Shown here piece after piece: positions 18,938-30,000 of a stretch of DNA of 64,000 nt. Positions within the stretch are counted from its first letter, which is position 1. The number at the start of each line of letters is the position of its first letter. The notes beneath the pieces were generated by a model. The model saw only the letters and a program-made list of their open reading frames with translations, was not told the origin of the DNA and ran no database searches. The position numbers were made by a program, and so were the translations under genes. This stretch comes from Asterella californica (Eukaryota; Streptophyta; Marchantiopsida; Marchantiales; Aytoniaceae): NCBI GenBank assembly GCA_036924285.1, contig JAYKYS010000001.1, positions 43,709,501 through 43,773,500 on the forward strand, given 5' to 3'.

Positions 18938-19255
18938 ATGGGGAATCCAGTTCGAATGACGAGGTGGAAGAAGAGACGTTTAGGAGTTCGGACAGAGACG
19001 GAGAAGCCCAAGTTAAGTATAGATGAGTTACGAACCCGCATCTATAGCACTTGGGGTGCCCTCTTTACCCTATACGAAGAAGCTTCCGCGACCATTGGCA
19101 CAGATTTGAAGAAAGCCGAGTTTAAAGCATCATTCACTGTGGAGGCCACGAATGCTCCTGGTGAAGTAGAGTTGGATCCTTACAAGAGTGAGTTCAAGAT
19201 GTCTGTTGTGATTAGTACAAACGATGGTGAGGAGGATCATATCTTCGATAGTTAA
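18938..19255 (+). CDS. accessory protein of 105 aa, unknown (C1)
   Basis: Same length as the B1 copy (11775-12092). Basic N-terminus MGNPVRMTRWKKRRLGVRTE, then SIDELRTRIYSTWGALFTLY, then SFTVEATNAPGEVELDPYKS and an acidic end. Two copies differ at many sites yet neither has a stop or indel, which points to selection on the protein. No known domain recognised; a nucleic-acid-binding or silencing-related role is only a guess. Confidence 0.58.
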   Translation: MGNPVRMTRWKKRRLGVRTETEKPKLSIDELRTRIYSTWGALFTLYEEASATIGTDLKKAEFKASFTVEATNAPGEVELDPYKSEFKMSVVISTNDGEEDHIFDS

Positions 19256-19393
19256 TTTTAGATTAGATTTTATTTCGTGTATAACATGTATAATACACGA
19301 TTTCCAATATAAAGCTCGGAAGAGTTAAGAAAGTGATGTAGAATTATTTTCCTCTATGATATTTTGTCCACTTAATGGTTGAGAAGGTGCAAC

Positions 19394-19870
19394 ATGAGTG
19401 GAAATTCAAAAGATTGGAAAGTTAGACTTAGAAACCTTCCTCAAGGTTTAGATGTCATAGTAAGTGTCGGAGAAAGTTCGAGAGAGATTATCGTCGAGGT
19501 TGAAAACCCTAGTACTAAACCTCAAGTAGAATCTCCAAGGAGAAGAGTAGAAACCGACTTGTGGTGTTATTTCTGTAGAGGGTTGGGACACAAAGTAGTG
19601 AATTGTCCAACTAGAATCAGAACCGAGAGCGCTAAAGGGAAGCGGGAGTTTACTGATTTAAGTCTTCGAGTGGATCCATCGTCACCAGCGCCAATTCATC
19701 TTCTAGGCGAAGATCCTTGTCCAAGTTGTGGAGTGGGTGATCTATCAAGAGGACACAAGTGCGTCGATGTGGCCGCCCTACTTACGTCAGTAGTCGAGAA
19801 GTTGGACGAGACTCAAAGAGCTGAGACGGAGAAGTTGTCGACTTCAAAAGAGGACTCGGCTGAGTTGTGA
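19394..19870 (+). CDS. accessory protein of 158 aa with zinc-knuckle motif (C1)
   Basis: ATG 19394 (the open frame extends five codons upstream from TTG). Contains CYFCRGLGHKVVNC (Cx2Cx4Hx4C) and CPSCGVGDLSRGHKC. Collinear with B1 11160-11636. It is separated from gag by about 210 bases and lies in another frame, so it is probably a separate product or is reached by splicing. Function unknown; the knuckle suggests RNA binding. Confidence 0.62.
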   Translation: MSGNSKDWKVRLRNLPQGLDVIVSVGESSREIIVEVENPSTKPQVESPRRRVETDLWCYFCRGLGHKVVNCPTRIRTESAKGKREFTDLSLRVDPSSPAPIHLLGEDPCPSCGVGDLSRGHKCVDVAALLTSVVEKLDETQRAETEKLSTSKEDSAEL

Positions 19871-20083
19871 TGGAGATCGTCATTCGGATGGTGGAGAAGA
19901 CGATGATGCGACTCAGGCTCATGATTACCTTGGGAGAAGAGATGGCACAAGAGGTGTTGTTACAACCATTTCCTTTCATTTTACCTATGGTAGATTATTC
20001 GCGAATGGAATTGGTGATGTTCGTACTCTTTTAGCGAGTAGTTATTGCACAAAAATTAGAAGGGTAGAAAGAATAGTTACAAG

Positions 20084-21053
20084 ATGGGGAAGTTACCAGT
20101 GTTTCATGGGAAGGACAATGAAGATGTAGAACCATTTGTACGAGACTTCAAAAGGGGTTGCATCGGAAACAACGTGAGAAGGAAGGAAGAATGGGTGTTG
20201 TTACTGCCAGAGTTTTTAGAAGATTTTGCTCTTACGTGGTATGAAGACCGAGTGAAGAGCCAGACACCTGGTGCAGTTGAGGACACATGGGAGACGTTGA
20301 GTAATGCACTCATCGAAGAATTTCTTCCAGAAGAGAGTTATGAGAAGCTCATGGTGGAGCTTACTCATTTGAAGCAACGAGACGACGAAAAAGTTCGGCA
20401 ATATGCCGAAAGGGTGGATAAGTTGGAGCAACGGTTTCGGACAGTCCTACGGAAGAGTGGAGACAATGTGGAGTTAACGATGGCGGGGATTGGAGCAGTG
20501 TTGACCAAGAACTTGGTGGGAGGGTTGAGGCCTTCAATTCGAACCCAAGTGAGGTACGAGAAGCCAACAACCAAAGCGGAAGCTATCAAGATAGCGACAA
20601 ATATGGAAGAGAGTTTGGATGAAGGAGATATCATCCAACCTCATCATGTTGCTCTGGTGTCGACTCCGACTCCTGGTGTAGTCATAACGATCGCACCTGC
20701 ACCATCACAATTGATGATTGCTTCAACGTCAGCTCCTACTCCAACGGTGGTGCCAAGACCGTTTGTCCCAACAACGATGTCTACTGCCACCTCTGATTTT
20801 CATGCCGAGCTGAAGAGCATCACCGATACTCTTGCGGATCTCAAGATAAACGTGGTGCAGTTTACGAGAATGGAGGAACAAAGGTGGAGGAGGAGGTCAA
20901 AGAGGTTACGACAACAATCCCAACCGAGGAAATCAAGGTAACTTTAGAGGCAACCAAGGTAACTTTGGAGGAATCACTTGTTGGACGTGTGGAGGTTCTC
21001 ATTTCTAGCGAAATTGTCCTAACAACGGAGCAAGAGGTGCCGAAGCTGTCAGA
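20084..21053 (+). pseudogene. gag: gag part of C1 gag-pol, broken by one insertion and one TAG
   Basis: ATG 20084, MGKLPVFHGKDNEDVE. The retrotransposon gag domain (LPEFLEDFALTWYEDRV, LTHLKQRDDEKVRQYAERV) is at about residues 30-130. One extra T near 20862 (CAGTTTACG here, CAGTTACG in B1) breaks the frame. Downstream, now in pol frame, the zinc knuckle reads CWTCGGSHF then TAG at 21006 where B1 has CAG. Apart from these two lesions gag and pol are one continuous frame of about 1630 codons. Confidence 0.85.
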
Positions 21054-24000
21054 ATGAATGTGGGTGGAGGAAATCCATCACAAGGACGAGACAAGGGGGT
21101 GGCTACTATCGATGTCGTGCGAGATCCCATCTACGAGAAAGGAGAGAGTTCAAACTCTTCTCATGCACCGGTGGAGCTTTTAGCTCAAGAAAGGAAAAGA
21201 ACTCGATTTTCTGATGAACCGGTTTTCATGGAGGAGTCAGCAAGTAGAAGTACTCGTTCGAGTAATGTTTCGAGTACACCAAGGGAGCCAAGAAGGAAGC
21301 TAGGGATGGCAGATTTCACCATTTCATCTTCCCAAGCGGGATATGATGTGGTTGAAGATGTGGGTGCTCAGAAAGCCAACATCACTGTTGGACAACTGAT
21401 CGCACTTAATCCCAGCTTACGAAGAGAACTCAGAGGAGGACTGAGTTCTAAGAGAAGCAAGAAGAAGAAACCCAAGAGCAAGACATCAAAGTCAGTGGGA
21501 GTTGGTGTGGTGGATGTGCATGCTTCAGAGGTATGCACTAGGGCTTCAAAGATTGAAGTCCGATTGAATGGTCACTACGTCTCTGACGTATTGGTGGACG
21601 GAGGGTCAGCTGTAAACGCCATATCGGAGAGGTTGATGAAGAAGTTGGGGATGGAACCAACTCGTCCGGCTAGCATTGTCGTGGGGATGGCTAACAAGCA
21701 ACGGGTAAGACCTCTTGGTGTGTTAGAGAAGGTGGTCGTGTCTGTGATGGGAGTTCAAACGTTGATGTTCTTTCAAGTGTTAAAGGACTCTAGTTATGAT
21801 TTGCTCCTAGGTAGGCCTTGGTTGAGAGCTGTGCGTACCACTGATAGGTGGCACAAGGGATACTTACGGATTGGGCCTAGAGATCATAGAGTGATAGTTC
21901 CTCTCTCGGGTGTTGGAGTTGTGACTTCTGACTCTGATAGACCCACTAGTGACTACTGGGAATCTGATACGGAGGATGATCAGAGTGTATCAGAAGTAGA
22001 TACCGGAGATTCTTACGATCAAGAATCCTCGTCTGAGGACGAAAGATTTGGTCAAGATGAATCATTACATCAGCTTAGTGCTATTGACTTGTTGCCTCGA
22101 CCAGCAGTGGAGAAAGATCCTGACAAAGAAGAGTTGAGTGAGGCAGAGATTGTGAGAAGACTCTCTACCCTGAAGTTTGGTATCAATGTCACTCAAGAAG
22201 AGAAAAGTAGATTCCTAGATATATTTCGAAAATATATCCATGTGTTTGCTTTCAGCTACAAGGATTTGAAGGAGGTGACTCTCGAGACTCATCGAATCGA
22301 ATTGGAGGAGCACGCAAGACCAGTTCGACAGAAGCAAAGAAGGGTCAATCTCACAACGGCAATGATGGTCAAGGAGGAGATAGACAAGTTGAAGGAGGCG
22401 AGTTTCATCTATGAGGTGGAGAACTCAGAATGGGTTTCACCCATTGTGATTGTCAAGAAGAAGAATGGTAAGCTGCGAGTGTGCATAGACTATAAGAAGC
22501 TGAATGCAGTTACCAAGAAGGATTATTATCCTCTACCATTTATAGATGAGATTTTGGAGGAAGTTGCTGGTCATGAGTGGTACAGCTTTGGTGATGGTTA
22601 TAGTGGGTATAACCAGATCAAGATAGCACAGGAGTACCAACAGTTGACTACTTTCACTACTCCTTGGGGAACATTTGCATTTCGGGTGATGCCATTCGGA
22701 TTGTGTAATGCTTCGGCCACGTTTCAAAGGTTCATGAACAAGGTGTTTGAACCATTCATAGGGAAGTTTGTTCGGGATTTCATTGACGATTTCTGTGTGT
22801 ACGGACGAAAGGAGGATCACTTTAATCATGTGATCAAAGTTTTGCAGCTGTTGGAGCAAGCCAACGCTTCTCTAAATCCAGAGAAGTGCATCTTTGGCTG
22901 CGAAGAAGGTCTGCTGTTAGGGCACATCATTTCCAAGAATGGGATTGCGGTAGATCCTGAGAAGGTGAAGAAGATTGTGGATCTTCCATTTCCGATCAAC
23001 TTGACAAAGTTGAGGCAGTTTCTTGGCATGGTTGGATATTATCGTAGGTTTATCTTTTCCTTCTCAAACAAAGCAATAGCTTTGACTATGTACATGAAGA
23101 AGGGAGTTGATTTTGACTTGATAGTGCATGATCAGAAGGCAAAGGAAGCATTTGAGGAGCTGAAAAAGGCATTAGTGACAGCTCCTATACTTGCTAAACC
23201 TGAGTGGAGTAAAGCATTTATTCTGTATACGGATGCCTCCAATGTAGCAATCGGATGTACATTAAGTCAGCTAGATGGAGATGGGCATGATCATCCTATA
23301 GCTTATGCTAGTAGGCAGATGGTTCCAGCGGAGAAGAATTACTCCGTGACTGAACGAGAAGGATTAGCGGTGATCTTTGGATTGAAGAAATTTCGACACT
23401 ACTTGCTAGGAGGGAAATTTTCCATAGTCACAGATCACAAAGCTTTAAAGTATATCTTTAATAAGCCTAATGCCGAAGGTCGTATTGCTCGTTGGAAGAT
23501 CCTTCTAACAGAATACGATTATGTGATCGAAGATAGACCAAGGAAGAAGCATGCGAATGCTGATCTTTTGTCAAGGGCTTATGATGATGAGGGAGAAGAA
23601 CCGTTTGATGATTCATTTCCAGACGAGCATCTGATGACCATCACAAGCATCGAGGAGATACCGGACGAGTACAAGGAAATCTGGAGTTTCCTTGTAGATG
23701 GCTCTTTTCCAGAAGGTATGCATACTCGAGAACGTAACGCATTGATCAAGAGATGCAAACCTTACATCATGGTGGAGGGAATTCTGTTTCATCAAGGAGC
23801 AGATGGGTTACTAAGGAGAGCAGTTGGTCAGAAGGAGGCATTCAAGCTAATGCACGAGTTTCACGACGGAACTGTTTGCGGAGGTCACTTTGCTGGTAAG
23901 ATAACAGCCTTCAAGATTTTGGATGCGGGTTATCACTGGAGAGGGATTTTCAAAGAGTGTTTAGACTATTGCAAAACTTGTGACGTATGTCAAGCATTTG

Positions 24001-24971
24001 CTCTAAAGTCTACTAGAACACCTCCGTTAAGATCAATTCCAATATTAGGACCATTTGAGAAGTGGGGTATTGACTTTGTAGGTCCTCTTAATAAGACACC
24101 TCGAGGCAATAGATACATTGTAGTCGCCACTGACTATTGTACCAAATGGCTAGAGGTTAGACCTTTGAGAGAGACCAATGAAACAGAAGTCGGTAGATTC
24201 TTATGGGAGAGGATCATCACAAGATTTGGATGTCCGTTAGAGTTGGTCTCGGATAGAGGAGGAGAGTTTGTAGGGAGCATGACTACTGCTATGCTACAAC
24301 ACTTTTCTATCAAGGCACGAGTAACGACCTCATACAAACCAAATGCCAATGGTCTTGCGGAGAAGACCAACCTTACACTTTGTATGATGCTCGCCAAGGA
24401 TGTTGGTGTTGAGACTGCGAAACATACTTGGGATAAGAGGCTACATGCCATCTTATGGGAGTACCGAACGACAACAAAGACTTCTACTGGATACTCTCCA
24501 TTTCGACTGGTTTATGGAGTGGAGTCCAAGTTGCCTATCCAATTCGAATTGGATACTTTTCAAACCATTCAACGAAAGTTAAAGAGGTCGAGGGGAGAAG
24601 ACGTGGTCAAGTCAAGAAGGGAGCAACTCATGGAGTTGGAAGAGACCCGAGCGGTAGCAATGATCCGGATGGAACGAGCTCAGGCGTATCAAAAGAAGAG
24701 TTACGACAAACGTTTGGGCAAGAGGGAGGTAAAACCTTTTCAAGTCGGAGATTGGGTTATGTTGTATGATGCTATCAGATTCAAGAGGGCTAGGAAGAAG
24801 TTTCTTCCGAGATATTTTGGTCCTTTTGTTGTAGATAAGGTGTGGAACAACTTCACATATGACCTTCAGGAGCTGGGAGGAAGGAGATTTGATCGGGTAA
24901 ATCATGACAAGTTGAAGTTGTTTCATCGACGAAAGTTCTCTCTTCACTCCGAGGACGGAGCGAAAATTTAG
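21054..24971 (+). CDS. pol: Pol polyprotein of C1: protease, reverse transcriptase, RNase H, integrase
   Basis: Open for 1305 codons from an internal ATG; in the living element this was the C-terminal part of a Gag-Pol fusion, so ATG 21054 is probably not a true start. Protease: LVDGGSAVNAIS with Asp at residue 182, the DGG form. Reverse transcriptase: WVSPIVIVKKKNGKLRVCID, YSFGDGYSGYNQIKIA, and FIDDFCVYG with Asp578-Asp579. RNase H: ILYTDASNVAIGCTLSQ, TEREGLAVIFGLKKF, VTDHKALKYIF, KKHANADLLSRA. Integrase: HHCC in HEFHDGTVCGGHF ... CKTCDVCQ, then WGIDFVGPL, LVSDRGGEFVG and AEKTNLTL. C-terminal GPFVVDKVWNN module, no chromodomain. All catalytic residues are present, so Pol itself seems undamaged. 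Confidence 0.93.
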   Translation: MNVGGGNPSQGRDKGVATIDVVRDPIYEKGESSNSSHAPVELLAQERKRTRFSDEPVFMEESASRSTRSSNVSSTPREPRRKLGMADFTISSSQAGYDVVEDVGAQKANITVGQLIALNPSLRRELRGGLSSKRSKKKKPKSKTSKSVGVGVVDVHASEVCTRASKIEVRLNGHYVSDVLVDGGSAVNAISERLMKKLGMEPTRPASIVVGMANKQRVRPLGVLEKVVVSVMGVQTLMFFQVLKDSSYDLLLGRPWLRAVRTTDRWHKGYLRIGPRDHRVIVPLSGVGVVTSDSDRPTSDYWESDTEDDQSVSEVDTGDSYDQESSSEDERFGQDESLHQLSAIDLLPRPAVEKDPDKEELSEAEIVRRLSTLKFGINVTQEEKSRFLDIFRKYIHVFAFSYKDLKEVTLETHRIELEEHARPVRQKQRRVNLTTAMMVKEEIDKLKEASFIYEVENSEWVSPIVIVKKKNGKLRVCIDYKKLNAVTKKDYYPLPFIDEILEEVAGHEWYSFGDGYSGYNQIKIAQEYQQLTTFTTPWGTFAFRVMPFGLCNASATFQRFMNKVFEPFIGKFVRDFIDDFCVYGRKEDHFNHVIKVLQLLEQANASLNPEKCIFGCEEGLLLGHIISKNGIAVDPEKVKKIVDLPFPINLTKLRQFLGMVGYYRRFIFSFSNKAIALTMYMKKGVDFDLIVHDQKAKEAFEELKKALVTAPILAKPEWSKAFILYTDASNVAIGCTLSQLDGDGHDHPIAYASRQMVPAEKNYSVTEREGLAVIFGLKKFRHYLLGGKFSIVTDHKALKYIFNKPNAEGRIARWKILLTEYDYVIEDRPRKKHANADLLSRAYDDEGEEPFDDSFPDEHLMTITSIEEIPDEYKEIWSFLVDGSFPEGMHTRERNALIKRCKPYIMVEGILFHQGADGLLRRAVGQKEAFKLMHEFHDGTVCGGHFAGKITAFKILDAGYHWRGIFKECLDYCKTCDVCQAFALKSTRTPPLRSIPILGPFEKWGIDFVGPLNKTPRGNRYIVVATDYCTKWLEVRPLRETNETEVGRFLWERIITRFGCPLELVSDRGGEFVGSMTTAMLQHFSIKARVTTSYKPNANGLAEKTNLTLCMMLAKDVGVETAKHTWDKRLHAILWEYRTTTKTSTGYSPFRLVYGVESKLPIQFELDTFQTIQRKLKRSRGEDVVKSRREQLMELEETRAVAMIRMERAQAYQKKSYDKRLGKREVKPFQVGDWVMLYDAIRFKRARKKFLPRYFGPFVVDKVWNNFTYDLQELGGRRFDRVNHDKLKLFHRRKFSLHSEDGAKI

Positions 24972-24973
24972 TC

Positions 24974-24984
24974 CGGGGGTAAAA
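24974..24984 (+). promoter_or_regulatory. polypurine tract of C1
   Basis: GGGGGTAAAA directly precedes the 3' LTR start TGTAACG. Confidence 0.6.
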
Positions 24985-25183
24985 TGTAACGACCTATGTT
25001 ACACATAGGAAGTTTGTCTATTAGTAAGGTGTTTAGTTATAACTAAGGGTTGAGAATGTTTATTTGCTGCCAAAGTATTTTAAGGAGGTATCAAGTTAGT
25101 CATGACTAGCTAAAAGTTAGTTATGGTTAAACTTAGCTGTACTTTGGCAGAATTCAGATATTTGCTAAAGAGTGAGCACTATT
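24985..25183 (+). repeat. 3' LTR of C1, first 199 bp only
   Basis: Matches 17134-17333 with only two or three differences, then breaks off after GAGCACTATT and continues as the middle of an A-family LTR. Confidence 0.9.
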
Positions 25184-27005
25184 CAACTTTTGGGTCGATG
25201 TCCGGTGCCATTGCAGATCGAAGATCAATCATGAGGCTTGGATCGTGAGAAACTTCGGGCAAGAATATTACAATCGAGTGATAGCTTCACAATTTTCTTT
25301 TGTCGTATCTTTTATTGTAGAACGTTTCCAGGTTGTAATATTGACGTTGTATTACTCTGTAGCTCACTGGTTTCATTCTGGTTGAGCGCTTCTGTGTAGT
25401 TACGAACCGCAAAGAATTCTTCGACATGTCTCAAGGATTTCCTGAAGTCTTAGAGTCTTGTTGATGTCTTGTCTCTCCTTGGGAGTAAAAATTCGTTCTA
25501 GAGGAAAAAGTTGAGTGGAGAAAGGACAAAAGTAAAGATCTTTTTGCTCTTATTGGTCCACTTTTGGACCAATGGTGTTCTAGCTGATCCTCGCGACGTT
25601 TCTGTGGTTTCTGGAGGCTTCGGAGGTCCATTCGCAAAACGAAGGGTATGGTTGGAGAGCTCTCGACCGGGGCTACAATATGGGCTGAAGAATCGGTCGA
25701 TTTGATGGAAGGATGAGCGCGTTATGATCGATTGAGTGGAGAGGGGTGCAATTCCTACGTACCGCTACGTTTCTGGTTGTTCCGAGAGACTCGCGAAGAG
25801 TTTTGAGGAGCTGTCTGTTGGATTGGAGACCTGCTGGTCATTTTGATATCAATTTCATCAGATTCTTGATCGATTTGGATTCTGAACCGACCGATTGAAG
25901 TTGAGAAGTGCAGACGAGATAAGACGGGAACAGCAAACTGTGATAGTCATGGATAGTTTGCTATTGTTTAAGTTCTGAGTCAAATTTCTGAGTGAAACTT
26001 TCCAGGATTGAAGCATGTCTTATCAGTAAGATACTTGGGAAGTTTCACCTCAAATAGTCGAGTAGTTTGTTCAGAATCTTGGATCAAATGTACCTGGGTC
26101 TGTAAAGCTCTTAAGTTAACACAGATTACGGTTTGATCCATATCTGAGAATTGGTTTGAGATTTCGACCTGAAAATTGTTCAAGGTAGGAGTGAAAGGTC
26201 CAATCAAGCTTCCTTTGAAGTTTGATCATCATTGGTCGACTGGTTTGGGAGGACTGAGGTCTCAAAGTTCGAAGATACTTCTGTTATTAGCAGTTTCGGG
26301 TTTTCGGTATCATCTATTGTCAATTTGATCATTTTCGAGCAATTTGGAGAGGAGTTTGTTGCTGAAACTGCCATACCTGCATACAACTCGACACTGGAAG
26401 GTGTGGGGCTGATTTCAGCTCTTGGTGATGAAAGAGAACGGAGTCACCATGAGTCTTAAGCCGCTGTTTGGGTTCTCGAAGCTGCCATGTACTACCGTCG
26501 TTGGTGCTATATTGAGATCTGAGTAGTGTTTTGGACTATGCATGCTTTACCTTGCTGGAATGCTTGGTAGACCAGGGTGTACAGAAAGTTGTATCGATAC
26601 TCCATCAAGTTGATTGAGTGATCTTATAGCATCTTCTGGTTGTACTATGAAGTTGTGATAGTTGGATTAATGGGCAATTAGCATCGCTGGGGAGCTATTC
26701 AGAAGTCATGCTTCCAGTGATATAGAGGAATAACTTCAGTTAGATAGTACATAGCTGAGTATTTTTAGTTAGAGTATAAAAGATAACTTGTTTGTAAAAC
26801 AAGTTTATGCAACCTATACGTAACCTTGGATCGTAGCAAGCTTTAAACTTGAGCAGAGCGGATACAAGGTCACTCGGCTAGAAGAGTAGATAGTGAAACA
26901 TTTGAGTGGAAACATTCAGATCTAGATCCAATCTTGTCAATCCACATACCTCTGCACAGCCATATACCCAATGTATTCCTAGACAGAAAAGCACGTTATA
27001 CGATA
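25184..27005 (+). repeat. 5' LTR of A2, 5'-truncated
   Basis: Corresponds to 34929-36752 of the 3' LTR. It ends CACGTTATACGATA at 27005 before the leader GCTGGTGAACTCG. Confidence 0.92.
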
Positions 27006-27062
27006 GCTGGTGAACTCGATGTGAAAGTGTGGGGTGAGAGATACGTGCGTGGTTTTGCCACC

Positions 27063-30000
27063 ATGAACGTTGAAGGGTTGGGTCATTACCTAGATGAGGC
27101 TTCTTCATCTGGAGAGGCTCCAAAGGTGACCAAGCTTTCACGGTCTGATATGCGATTGCTTGAGGCATTTGCATTGGTAATGCAACAACAGCAAGCCACT
27201 GAACGGAAAGAAGCCATGGCTACTAAAGCCTTGCAATCTGTTGTGAGGTTGCTAGATCAGTTTGATGAGAAGAACATATCCAAGTACTTAAAGTACTATT
27301 CTCGAGAGATGGAGTTGAGTAAGGTGCCAGAAAGAGAGATGATGAGTACATTTGAGCTTGCTGTCGTACTTGAGCTACGAGAGCATGTGAAAGACATCAT
27401 CCGATCTCATGGTGCTACATGGGAAGGATTTACTCTTCAGCTCAAAGAAGAGTATTCTTTAGAGGATGCAGACCGAGTGACTAAGAAGTCATTCATGGAG
27501 TGGGTAAACAAACCCAACAAAGGGCTTGTTGCCACAGAGTTATTTCGGGAGTTTGAGAGACAATTCCTTCAGTTGTCTCGGATGGAGAAGCTCACGTTGG
27601 AGAACGACAAGGTGGAGTTGTTTTTGCAAGCAGCTAACAATGAATTACAAAGGGAGTTGGAGCTGTTTTTGGAAGATAGGACGGAAGATAATGGACTCAC
27701 AACTGATTGGAGAAAAGTCTCTAAAGCAATGAGTGTAGTTGCCAAACGAGAATATCGGAGAGGGAAGGTAGTGGTAAGACAAGAAGAGAGACCACCGTCA
27801 ATCATAGTACCTCGTAGGCAACCAATGATACCCAACGTGCAAGAACGTATTGTGCATGTACCTCAAGTTCCACTTCCTACTATTCTTGTCCCGAAAGTTG
27901 CACCGCAAAGAGATGCTATGGAAGAGTTGGTAAAAGGGATGAGGGACTTGCGGATCAAGTTAGCAAGGTTGGAAGAGAAAGGAGGAGCACATGATACCAG
28001 ACTTGCTCCTAAGCAAGATTATGTACAAAGATGCATTTGGTGTGATAGTTCTGATCATGCTCGAAGAGAGTGTGGTGATTTTGCCAAAACTCTACGAGAT
28101 GGAGTAGTCTATTAGAATGAAGGAAAGATTGCTTTGAAAGATAATGGAGAGATTCTTAGAACTAACTTCGAGAAAGGAGGAATGAAGCAAGTATTGGAGG
28201 AGTATCTATCTCAGCATGCTACTGCGTCGGTAGAAGCTGCTACTTATGGAGTTGAGGTAGTACGAGAAAGAAGTGCTTCTAAGAAGCATGGAGATACTCT
28301 TGATATGTGGAGTCACGCTGTCGCGCTACTAGGCGGCTACATGCTTGACTTCTACTCCGACGCTTAGGTTTAGTAGTTCTAGAAATTAGCTCATATTACT
28401 TCTATTCCTTTATACATATGTTTGACACCTTTGCATACGGTGTTGACACTATTGTGTTATATATTTTGAGTCTTAGTAGGTTGATAGTATGTTATCTATC
28501 TTATTCAAGCACTCCTGCGCTTGTGCAGATGACATCATGCTTATCTATGTTGTGAAAGTACATAACTTAGGGTTTCCATGCTGATAGAGGTTTAAGCTCA
28601 TGGGTTGTACTTACTTGTGGCCCATGCACGCTTTCTAGATTGGTTAAGTTATCTTTTAGGGTTACGTGTTATTTTACATGCCTTCGCGTGAAGTTTAAGA
28701 TTTACGCTGGCACTCTAGGGGCTGACGTGGTAGCCTTTGAGTGAAGTTGAGTTACCACGTGGATTAGGGCACTAAAGGACAACCAAGTGGAGCTATGAAG
28801 TCCCATTGGTCTGTTTTTGTCTTTAGTTTAACTCTAAATTTAGAAACAGAGCTCTAAAGGAAAGTTCGAGCATTTGGTGAGAGGACTTCGAAATCTGAGG
28901 GCACAGGAGGGTAGAGCTCGTCATGCCAAGCACTTCCAGTGAAATTTTCGATCGATTTGAAGCAATAAAGACGAAGTTATGACCAATTGAAGTTCGAATT
29001 GTGCTAGAATTGAATCACTTTTGTTGGATTTAGGGTTTTCAGTGTCACTTGCAGCAGATTTGAGGAAATTGCTTCAAAACTTCGAGGTTGTGTTCTCTGC
29101 CAGCAGGGCTACGATTTCCCAAAAAGTTTCGCATCGATTGAGTGACTGAGTAATTCAGGGCGGCCGCTGAAGCTGGAGGGGTCTGAAAAGCTCTTAATCT
29201 AGAGCAGCGACTTCAGAGGAGGAGATCTGGAGTTCTGTGTACATTCAGGAGTCCCAACTTCACAGGGATGTTCAGCACCCTGTAGACTTCAAATACTGTG
29301 AGAATATTTGAATTTGATCGAGCCAATCTTCTGTTCTAGGTTGAAATAGCCAGCTGGGTACCAGAAATTACCGCAATTTTCTTACTCAGAACTTTTCTGT
29401 CAACATCTCGGTGTCAGAATTTGATCTCAGGCTGAAACTTCGTGTGTGAGTTCAGTAGTACCTCATTTACATGTAGGGGAAGTTCAGAAGTCTAAACCTT
29501 CATAGTTTTCTTCTCCGTGAGTGTCAAAGTTCACCGCCGGATCTTATTACTGCCAGTTATACCTGAATTTCGCTTTTTGAGTATATTACAAGATCTTACA
29601 CACCTGTGTGAGTGTTTATAGCCCTGTTGTTACCTGAAAGCCAACCTCTTGAGTAAACAACCACAGCTAGAAGTCCGGCGCTTTCCTAGGTAGACGGATC
29701 ACACTCCGACAACGCGGTAAGCACGACCAAAAGGGGGAAAATGACAAGGGAGGAGTTGCTCAGAATAGCCAAGGCAATCAGGGGTGCTACTGGATGGGAT
29801 GATCCCGTGGATACAATGTCTGTACATGCTTATTTGGCAAAGAGTCAACATGAGGCTCTCATGGAGGAGAAGCGCAAACGAGATGAAGCAGGCCATAGCG
29901 AAGAGAGAACAGCTCTCAAGAGACAAACAAGAGGAGAAAAGTTCAGACCGGAGATTATGTCTCTACCAGATGAGACTATGGAAGAGGTCATATCCTCTAC

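Larger units (their letters stand above)
17134..25183 (+). mobile_element. Ty3/gypsy element C1, near full length, 3' LTR broken
   Basis: 5' LTR, tRNA-Glu primer site, leader with short frame remnant and repeats, two accessory frames, gag, long intact pol, polypurine tract and 199 bp of the 3' LTR. Its RT box (FIDDFCVYG), DGG protease motif and lack of chromodomain fit the Athila/Tat side of plant Ty3/gypsy, an inference from motif wording. The two LTRs differ at only a few places over 199 bp. Confidence 0.94.
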
